Assembly: GCA_020025915.1 (NCBI GenBank)
Contig: JAHHRH010000009.1
Coordinates: 1 to 42,759 of the forward strand
Direction of reading: 5' to 3'
Length of the DNA: 42,759 bases
Origin: Sutterella sp.
GTDB taxonomy: Bacteria > Pseudomonadota > Gammaproteobacteria > Burkholderiales > Burkholderiaceae_F
The notes beneath the pieces are model-generated. The model was not told where the DNA came from and made no database searches. It worked only from the letters and a program-made list of their open reading frames with translations. This document shows, one piece after another, positions 33,460 through 39,631 of the stretch. Position numbers and translations under genes: made by a program. The stretch's first letter is position 1. The number at the start of each line of letters is the position of its first letter.

Positions 33460-35379
33460 ATGGTTGCAATTACCCTTCCTGATGGCTCCAAGCGCGAGTT
33501 CTCTGGTGCCGTTACTGTTGCCGATGTCGCTGCTGATATTGGTGCTGGCCTTGCTAAGGCTGCTCTCGCTGGTCGCGTTGACGGCGAGCTCGTTGATCTT
33601 TCTTTCGTTGTGGATCACGATGCTACAGTGGCCATTATTACGGGTCGCGATCCTGAAGGGGTTGAAATCATTCGTCACTCCACCGCCCACTTGATGGCCC
33701 AGGCTGTGAAGGAACTCTTCCCTGAAGCTCAGGTGACGATTGGGCCGGCTATTGAAAACGGCTTCTATTACGATTTCTCTTACACGCGTCCTTTTACGCC
33801 TGAAGATTTAAAGGGGATTGAAGACCGTATGGACGAAATCGTGAAGCGTGACCTTAAGGTCGAACGCCTCGAAATGTCCCGTGATGACGCCGTGGCCTTT
33901 TTCTTGGGCCTGGGAGAAAAGTACAAGGCCGAGTTGATTGAAGCCATTCCTCAGGGCGAAACGATTTCTCTTTATCGTCAGGGCGAATTCACTGACCTTT
34001 GCCGCGGTCCTCACGTCCCGTCTACGGGCTGTTTGAAGGTTCACCGCTTGATGAAGGTGGCTGGTGCTTACTGGCGTGGCGACAGCAAGAACGAAATGCT
34101 TCAGCGTATCTATGGTACGGCTTGGGCGACAAAGGATGAACTCAAGGCTTACCTCACGATGCTCGAAGAAGCTGAAAAGCGCGACCATCGTCGCTTGGGT
34201 CGTGAGCTTGATCTCTTCCACCTCCAGGACGAAGCGCCGGGCATGATTTTCTGGCACGCTAAGGGATGGGCTTTGTGGCAGGTTGTTGAACAGTACATGC
34301 GCCGTGTCTACCAGGACAATGGTTACGGTGAAGTGAAGGCTCCGCAGTTGCTCGATCGTTCACTTTGGGAACGTTCTGGTCACTGGGCTAAGTACCGTGA
34401 AAACATGTTCACGACAGAATCTGAAAATCGTTACTACGCCCTGAAGCCGATGAACTGCCCGGGTCACATCCAGATCTTTAACTATGCTTTGCGTAGCTAT
34501 CGCGATCTGCCTTTCCGCGTGGGTGAATTCGGTCAGTGCCATCGTAACGAACCGTCTGGTTCTTTGCACGGCATGATGCGTGTTCGCGGTTTTACCCAGG
34601 ACGACGGTCACATCTTCTGTACCGAAGATCAGATCCTTGCCGAATGCGAAGCTTATACGCGCCTTGTTCAGAAGGTTTATAAGGACTTTGGCTTTAACGA
34701 AATTGCTTATAAGGTTGCTACCCGTCCTGAAATGCGCATCGGTGAAGATTCTGCTTGGGATAAGGCTGAAAGCGCATTGATGCAGAGCCTTGATGTGCTT
34801 GGCATCAATTACGAAATTCTTGAAGGGGAAGGCGCCTTCTATGGTCCTAAGATCGAATATCATTTGAAGGACTGTTTGGGTCGCTCCTGGCAGTGCGGTA
34901 CGATCCAGGTTGACTTCCAGATGCCAGGCCGTCTCGGTGCTGAATATGTCGCCGAAGACAGTACGCGCAAGGTGCCTGTGATGCTTCACCGTGCCATCCT
35001 CGGTTCTCTCGAACGTTGGATCGGCATGTTGATTGAAGAATACGCTGGTGCTTTCCCGACGTGGCTCGCTCCTGTGCAAGTTGCTGTGGCTTGCATTACG
35101 GATGCTCAGAAGGATTACGCCGAAGAAGTTGCTCGCAAGTTGCATGAAGCACATATTCGTGTGCAATCTGATTTGCGTAGCGAAAAGATTAACTATAAAA
35201 TCCGCGAATTGAGTCTGCAAAAGATTCCGTACATTCTCGTTGTTGGCGAGAAGGAAAAGCAGACTGGTTGCGTAGCAGTTCGTGCACGCGGCGGTAAGGA
35301 CCTCGGTTCGATCAAGCTTGACGATTTCATCGCCATGATCACCGAAGAAGACCAGACCCGTTCGGCGTTTAAGCACTAA
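33460..35379 (+). CDS. thrS: Threonyl-tRNA synthetase
   Basis: A class II synthetase for Thr-tRNA, 639 residues. It has an N-terminal TGS domain (ITLPDGSKREFSG), the editing domain with HSTAHLMAQAV and the zinc-ligand region CRGPHVPSTG, the catalytic core with MNCPGHIQIF, GQCHRNEPSGSLHGMMRVRG (motif 2) and HRAILGSLERWIGMLIEEYAG (motif 3), and a C-terminal anticodon domain. ATG 33460 has GAGG 6 bases upstream; the longer frame from 33391 would run through the terminator. It heads the thrS-infC-rpmI-rplT cluster. Confidence 0.97.
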   Translation: MVAITLPDGSKREFSGAVTVADVAADIGAGLAKAALAGRVDGELVDLSFVVDHDATVAIITGRDPEGVEIIRHSTAHLMAQAVKELFPEAQVTIGPAIENGFYYDFSYTRPFTPEDLKGIEDRMDEIVKRDLKVERLEMSRDDAVAFFLGLGEKYKAELIEAIPQGETISLYRQGEFTDLCRGPHVPSTGCLKVHRLMKVAGAYWRGDSKNEMLQRIYGTAWATKDELKAYLTMLEEAEKRDHRRLGRELDLFHLQDEAPGMIFWHAKGWALWQVVEQYMRRVYQDNGYGEVKAPQLLDRSLWERSGHWAKYRENMFTTESENRYYALKPMNCPGHIQIFNYALRSYRDLPFRVGEFGQCHRNEPSGSLHGMMRVRGFTQDDGHIFCTEDQILAECEAYTRLVQKVYKDFGFNEIAYKVATRPEMRIGEDSAWDKAESALMQSLDVLGINYEILEGEGAFYGPKIEYHLKDCLGRSWQCGTIQVDFQMPGRLGAEYVAEDSTRKVPVMLHRAILGSLERWIGMLIEEYAGAFPTWLAPVQVAVACITDAQKDYAEEVARKLHEAHIRVQSDLRSEKINYKIRELSLQKIPYILVVGEKEKQTGCVAVRARGGKDLGSIKLDDFIAMITEEDQTRSAFKH

Positions 35380-35409
35380 CTGGAACTTTTAACTTTTTAG
35401 GAGATTGTC

Positions 35410-35931
35410 ATAGCACAAGATCGCAAGCATCGGATCAATGGTGAGATCCGAGTTCCTGAGGTCCGACTGACCGGCGTCGATGGCGCCCAGATCGGGATTG
35501 TCCGCACCGCAGAGGCTCTTCGCATGGCTGAAGAACACGACGTTGACCTCGTTGAGGTTGCGCCGAATGCTCAGCCGCCAGTCTGCCGCTTGATGGACTA
35601 CGGCAAGTTCCGCTACCAGGAACAGAAGAAGGCTCAGGAAGCCAAGGCCAAGCAGAAGGTGATTCAGGTCAAGGAAGTGAAGTTCCGCCCGGTGACGGAC
35701 GAAAACGACTTCCAGACGAAGCTCCGTAGTCTGGTGCGATTCCTGTCTGAAGGGGATAAGGCCAAGGTGACCCTCCGTTATCGTGGTCGCGAAATGGCTC
35801 ATCAGCAGTTCGGTATGGAACTGATGGATCGCATCCGTACGGAACTTGCCGACGTGGCTCAGGTTGAACATCAACCTAAGCTCGAAGGTCGCCAGATGAT
35901 CATGGTGCTGGCTCCTAAAAAGAAAAAGTGA
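35410..35931 (+). CDS. infC: Translation initiation factor IF-3, with AUA start codon
   Basis: IF-3 checks start codons and keeps 30S subunits free. The N-domain (RKHRINGEIRVPEVRLTGVD), the linker and the C-domain (KEVKFRPVTDENDFQTKL...HQPKLEGRQMIMVLAPKKK) are complete only if translation starts well upstream of the first ATG at 35524. In frame, ATA at 35410 has AGGAG ending 6 bases before it and gives a normal 173-residue protein; ATT at 35404 touches the ribosome site and is less likely. A rare start codon is known for infC and underlies autoregulation by IF-3 itself. Confidence 0.92.
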   Translation: MAQDRKHRINGEIRVPEVRLTGVDGAQIGIVRTAEALRMAEEHDVDLVEVAPNAQPPVCRLMDYGKFRYQEQKKAQEAKAKQKVIQVKEVKFRPVTDENDFQTKLRSLVRFLSEGDKAKVTLRYRGREMAHQQFGMELMDRIRTELADVAQVEHQPKLEGRQMIMVLAPKKKK

Positions 35932-35979
35932 TTTCTTCACACACAACCTCAAATTTGAGGTAGAATCACTTTTTTCCCG

Positions 35980-36011
35980 AAATTGGATTGGTTGAAAAAC
36001 CAGTCCAATTT
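35980..36011 (+). promoter_or_regulatory. Strong 14-bp hairpin with GAAA tetraloop upstream of rpmI
   Basis: AAATTGGATTGGTT pairs with AACCAGTCCAATTT (one G-U) around a GAAA loop. No T run follows, so it is not a simple terminator. Together with a smaller stem (35946-35961, ACCTC/GAGGT followed by a T run at 35970-35975) it forms a structured leader of about 160 bases ahead of rpmI-rplT, where L20-type autogenous control occurs in other bacteria. Confidence 0.6.
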
Positions 36012-36098
36012 TGGATAACAAGTGGGTCTAGGCTAGAAAAAGTTTCCGCCGCATCGGACGGAGCGCCTATGGTTCATACAATAAAGAGGTAACGGCAA

Positions 36099-36296
36099 AT
36101 GCCGAAGATGAAGACAAAGCGCGCCGCTGCTAAGCGTTTCAAGCCGCGCGCCAGTGGCTCGATCAAGCGTGCCCACGCTACGAAGCGTCATATCCTTACG
36201 AAGCGTACGACGAAGAACAAGCGTCACCTCCGCGGTATGGTTGATATCCATGAATCGGATATCGCATCCGTGCGTCGCATGCTGCCTTACGCCTAA
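36099..36296 (+). CDS. rpmI: 50S ribosomal protein L35
   Basis: A 65-residue, very basic ribosomal protein with the family start MPKMKTKRAAAKRFK and the RHILTKRTTKNKRHLRG segment. It is followed 18 bases later by rplT, with which it is co-transcribed. Confidence 0.97.
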   Translation: MPKMKTKRAAAKRFKPRASGSIKRAHATKRHILTKRTTKNKRHLRGMVDIHESDIASVRRMLPYA

Positions 36297-36314
36297 TTAA
36301 AGGAGAGATTTAAG

Positions 36315-36665
36315 ATGCCCCGAGTTAAGCGTGGTGTGACGGCTCGTGCCCGTCATAAGAAGATTTTTGCCCTTTCCAAGGGTTTTAGCCTCCGCCGTAA
36401 CAACGTCTATCGCGTTGCTAAGCAGGCTGTTATGCGTGCTGGTCAGTATGCTTACCGTGACCGTCGCGATAAGAAGGGTACGTTCCGTCGTTTGTGGATC
36501 GCCCGTATCAATGCTGGTGCCCGTGCTAATGGCATGACCTACTCCGTGTTCATGAACGGTCTCAAGAAGGCTGGTATCGGTCTTGACCGTAAGGTTCTTG
36601 CCGATATGGCCGTGTTCGACAAGGAAGGCTTTGCCTCCCTCGTTGCCCAGGTTAAGGGTGCCTAA
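36315..36665 (+). CDS. rplT: 50S ribosomal protein L20
   Basis: A 116-residue 23S-rRNA-binding protein needed early in 50S assembly and known as autoregulator of its operon in other bacteria. It shows MPRVKRGVTARARHKK, the NVYRVAKQAVMRAGQYAYRDRR core and a normal C-terminal domain. The stretch FALSKGFSLRRN replaces the more common LAKGYxGRR, a small divergence. It is followed by a terminator. Confidence 0.97.
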   Translation: MPRVKRGVTARARHKKIFALSKGFSLRRNNVYRVAKQAVMRAGQYAYRDRRDKKGTFRRLWIARINAGARANGMTYSVFMNGLKKAGIGLDRKVLADMAVFDKEGFASLVAQVKGA

Positions 36666-36733
36666 TCAAAGCGATGTTCGGACGATCGGTTGATTTTTGA
36701 TTGATTGGCTTTTATCCGAAAGCTTTGATGCGA

Positions 36734-36771
36734 AAAGAGAGACTCTGTTATTTGACAGGGTCTCTTTTTTT
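36734..36771 (+). terminator. Terminator behind rplT
   Basis: AGAGAC-CTGT and ACAG-GTCTCT arms with one mismatch form a stem around a short loop, followed by seven T. Confidence 0.85.
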
Positions 36772-37093
36772 ACACAGTGCTAATTTGTAACTAGAAATTT
36801 CCCTTAATCCTAATCACTTATTTTGTGAAATGACACTCAAATTGCTTTGGGTTATCAATCTTGAAAAGCACTGTTAAACAGTCTATTTAAGACGTAAATT
36901 CGTTTAAAACAGATAGACTATTTTGAGGAGCGTCTCGTTGAGGCGTCTCGTGACACTAGTAATGGTTAGCTATACTTACCTTTACGCTCAATTTGACGGG
37001 TGTTTTGACCTGTTTATATCTGTTTGAATTCTCACGATAAATACAGATCTACAAGTCCCCTCTTTTTACCTCCCGATCCTACAGGAAAGATTT
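36772..37093 (+). promoter_or_regulatory. Leader/promoter region of the YjiH/YjiG-type pair
   Basis: A 320-base region without a gene. It holds an inverted repeat AGTCTAT/ATAGACT (36880-36886 and 36913-36919), a direct repeat GCGTCTCGT with 13-base period (36930 and 36943), and a promoter candidate TTGACG (36993-36998) with TATATC (37015-37020), 16 bases apart. The repeats may be regulator sites. The upstream half is AT-rich. Confidence 0.5.
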
Positions 37094-37765
37094 ATGTCAG
37101 ATCTTAAATCTCAAACAAATTCCGAGGAAACGCCAAAGGTTGGTATTGGTGCTTATATTGCTTTAGCCTTTGCCATCGTGCTTTTCTCGGGGATTTTCTA
37201 CAAGATGCCTGATGCCTATAAGTGGCTCGGTGCTTTCGACTACACGACGTTAATCGGCAAGTTTGGTACGATCGCCGGGTCTACCAACAACTTCCAGGGG
37301 GCTGGTGGTGTCAGTGCTCGCGCTGGCTTCCTCTTCTCCTTGTCCCTTATTCCGGGTGTGATGCTTGCAATGGGGTTGATTGAAGTGCTCTCTCATTACG
37401 GCGCCTTGCGTGCTGCTCAAGTGCTTTTGACGCCCCTTTTGAAGCCAGTTCTAGGTGTGCCTGGTTTTACCGGCTTGGCTTTGATCACTGACCTTCAGAG
37501 TACGGACGGTGGCGCAGCTTTGACGCGAGCTCTTTATGATGAAAAGCGTATTACGACGCAGAATTTGATTACGATTGCGGCCTGGCAGTATTCAGGTGCT
37601 GGTTGTATCAGTAACTACTATTCGACCGTGTCTGCCATGTTCTCCTTGTTTTTGTGTCCGGTTTGGGTACCGATGGTGGTGATTTTGATCTTGAAGTTTG
37701 TGGGTGGTGCTTTTATTCGCACGTTGCTCAACACCGTTTACAAGAAGGACTTTGCAAATGAATAA
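37094..37765 (+). CDS. YjiH/SpmA-like membrane protein with nucleoside-recognition (Gate) domain
   Basis: A 223-residue inner-membrane protein with about five hydrophobic segments (for example 19-37, 79-99 and 185-205). The conserved middle (FTGLALITDLQSTDGGAALTRALYD, then AAWQYSGAGCISNYY) belongs to the Gate/spore-maturation family, and the size fits E. coli YjiH. Members are thought to be transporters or ion-linked carriers, but substrates are not established. An AGGAAAG site precedes the ATG. It is coupled to the next gene by an 8-base overlap. The pair sits inside the otherwise conserved thrS-to-ihfA cluster. Confidence 0.75.
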   Translation: MSDLKSQTNSEETPKVGIGAYIALAFAIVLFSGIFYKMPDAYKWLGAFDYTTLIGKFGTIAGSTNNFQGAGGVSARAGFLFSLSLIPGVMLAMGLIEVLSHYGALRAAQVLLTPLLKPVLGVPGFTGLALITDLQSTDGGAALTRALYDEKRITTQNLITIAAWQYSGAGCISNYYSTVSAMFSLFLCPVWVPMVVILILKFVGGAFIRTLLNTVYKKDFANE

Positions 37766-38234
37766 TCATAAGAGTGCCGAATCCGCGTCCAAGAACCCGT
37801 TTGATATTTTCATCGTTGGTCTGCGCAAAGGGTTGGACATTGGTCTTTATAGCCTTTTGCCTAATGTGCTCATGGCTTTCGTGCTTACTTACATGCTTCA
37901 GCTCTTTGGCGTGATGGACTTCCTTGGTCGCACCTGTGGCGGGGTGATGGGGATTTTCGACTTGCCGGGTGAAGCTATTACCGTGTTGATGGCCACGTGG
38001 CTTTCTTGCGGTGCTGGCGTGGGTGTAGCGGCTTCTTTGGCTGCTAGTGGCGTGCTTGGTCCTCATGAAATCACTATTTTGTCTCCTGCTTTCATTTTGA
38101 TGGCATCCCAGATTCAGTACATGGGTCGTTTGCTTGGTGTGGCTAACGTGCCTAAGAAGTACTGGCCTGTGTTGATGTTTAATAGTGTCTTTATGGCTTG
38201 TATCGGTATGACGATCATGCGTTTCTTCGCCTAA
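37758..38234 (+). CDS. YjiG/SpmB-like membrane protein, partner of the preceding gene
   Basis: A 158-residue membrane protein of the second Gate half (SpmB/YjiG type), with several hydrophobic segments and the conserved WLSCGAGVGVAASLAASGVL and HEITILSPAFILMASQIQYMGR regions. It starts at ATG 37758 inside the end of the first gene with AAGGA 8 bases upstream; the longer frame from 37698 is not used. The two proteins probably form one membrane complex. In E. coli the yjiG-yjiH pair adjoins isoaspartyl dipeptidase, but no peptidase is present here. Confidence 0.75.
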   Translation: MNNHKSAESASKNPFDIFIVGLRKGLDIGLYSLLPNVLMAFVLTYMLQLFGVMDFLGRTCGGVMGIFDLPGEAITVLMATWLSCGAGVGVAASLAASGVLGPHEITILSPAFILMASQIQYMGRLLGVANVPKKYWPVLMFNSVFMACIGMTIMRFFA

Positions 38235-38266
38235 TTGATCGCTTACCGTTAGTTTGAATCGAATAG

Positions 38267-38296
38267 ACAGCCGATGGTTTTTTAACTATCGGCTGT
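38267..38296 (+). terminator. Hairpin behind the YjiG-like gene, possible terminator
   Basis: ACAGCCGAT and ATCGGCTGT form a 9-bp perfect stem around a T-rich 12-base loop. Only TATTG follows, so intrinsic termination would be weak. Confidence 0.5.
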
Positions 38297-38297
38297 T

Positions 38298-38584
38298 ATT
38301 GATTGGGGAAAACGTGTTGAATCGCACGGTTTGACAAGGGTTTACACGCCCAAGAAAATCGCAAACCGCTGTAAAATAAAAACTTTATGCCTATATCACT
38401 GGTAAAAAGGTGCCTCTTAAGCAAAGCGCTTGTGACGAACGAACGTTTTGCGTAATAGGTACCTAGGTGCTCAATGAGACACCTAGCAATAAGTACACCA
38501 GTTACAAGCAAGGCGCATAAGACACCTATTGGGGCATTATGCGTTTATGGGAAACATATCAAGCAGAAGTCGAGAATAGAGAAT
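38298..38584 (+). promoter_or_regulatory. Structured region ahead of pheS, no gene
   Basis: Nearly 290 bases with several stems: GCAAAGCG with CGTTTTGC (about 38421-38451), CTAGGTG with CACCTAG (about 38463-38486) and CGCATAA with TTATGCG (about 38514-38543). The word ACACCTA occurs twice. No Phe-rich leader ORF and no terminator run are visible, so it is not a pheM-type attenuator. A short frame at 38387-38455 has no ribosome site. Confidence 0.45.
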
Positions 38585-39601
38585 ATGCAGGATCTTTCCG
38601 AACTGATCGAGTCCGCACGTCAGGACTTTGCCCAGGCTCAACAGCCTGCCGCCTTGGAAGACGCCAAGGCGAAGTACATTGGCAAAACCGGTGCTGTGAC
38701 CATGCTCATGAAGCAGCTCGGTGCGCTCGCACCCGAAGAACGCCGCGCACGCGGTCAGGAAATTAACAAGGCCAAGGGTGCGATTGAAGCCGCGCTGAAT
38801 GCCCGTCGTGAACAGCTCGCTCAGGCTGCTATGCAAGCCAAGCTTGAAAGTGAAGCCATCGACGTGACGTTGCCGGGCCGCATTCGCACCGAAGGGGGAA
38901 TTCACCCCGTGATGCGTACGTGGATGCGCATCGAAGAAATTTTCCGCTCCATCGGCTTTGAAGTGGCTGACGGTCCAGAAATCGAAAGCGACTGGTTTAG
39001 CTTTACCGCGCTCAACAATCCGCCTAATCATCCTGCACGCTCCATGCAGGATACGTTCTATGTCGACCGTAACGACGATGAAGGTCGTCCGTTGCCTTTG
39101 CGTCCGCATACGTCTCCGATGCAAGTTCGCTATGCCCGTACGCATCAGGCACCGATTAAGGTCATCGCTCCGGGGCGTACGTACCGTGTGGACTCTGACG
39201 CCACGCACTCCCCGATGTTCCATCAGGTCGAAGGCTTGTGGATTGGTGATGATGTAAGCTTCACCGACCTGAAGGGGGTTTATAGCGACTTCTTGCGTCG
39301 ATTCTTTGAAACGGACGATCTCGTTGTCCGTTTCCGTCCGAGTTACTTCCCCTTTACTGAACCGTCCGTTGAAGTGGACATGATGTTTACGAGCGGTCCG
39401 CGTAAAGGCAAATGGCTCGAAATTTCGGGCGCTGGCGAAGTTCATCCGAATGTTGTCCGTAATTATGGTCTCGATCCTGAAAAGAACATTGGTTTTGCCT
39501 TTGGTTCCGGTCTCGAACGTCTGACGATGCTCCGTTATGGTATCGATGACCTTCGCTTGTTCTTCGAAGGTGACTTGCGCTTCTTGCGCCAGTTCAACTA
39601 A
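38585..39601 (+). CDS. pheS: Phenylalanyl-tRNA synthetase alpha subunit
   Basis: Catalytic subunit of the (alpha-beta)2 enzyme, 338 residues: N-terminal coiled coil (about 1-85), then the class II core with HPVMRTWMRIEEIFRSIGFE, FFTAL-type substrate loop (WFSFTALNNPPNHPARSMQDTFY), HTSPMQVR, FHQVEGLWI (motif 2 region) and GFAFGSGLERLTMLRYGI (motif 3). The ATG at 38585 gives MQDLSELIESARQDFA as in orthologues; the upstream-extended frame runs through structured leader and is rejected. pheT follows after 30 bases. Confidence 0.96.
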   Translation: MQDLSELIESARQDFAQAQQPAALEDAKAKYIGKTGAVTMLMKQLGALAPEERRARGQEINKAKGAIEAALNARREQLAQAAMQAKLESEAIDVTLPGRIRTEGGIHPVMRTWMRIEEIFRSIGFEVADGPEIESDWFSFTALNNPPNHPARSMQDTFYVDRNDDEGRPLPLRPHTSPMQVRYARTHQAPIKVIAPGRTYRVDSDATHSPMFHQVEGLWIGDDVSFTDLKGVYSDFLRRFFETDDLVVRFRPSYFPFTEPSVEVDMMFTSGPRKGKWLEISGAGEVHPNVVRNYGLDPEKNIGFAFGSGLERLTMLRYGIDDLRLFFEGDLRFLRQFN

Positions 39602-39631
39602 TGTTGAGCTCAACGAAGAAGGAATATTGAA

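Noticed and set aside
36930..36951. Start of a CRISPR-like repeat array
   Set aside because: Only two copies of a 9-base word with a 4-base gap; no array, and no cas genes in the window.
38387..38455. 22-codon ORF as a pheS leader peptide
   Set aside because: It has only one Phe codon, no ribosome site and no terminator after it.
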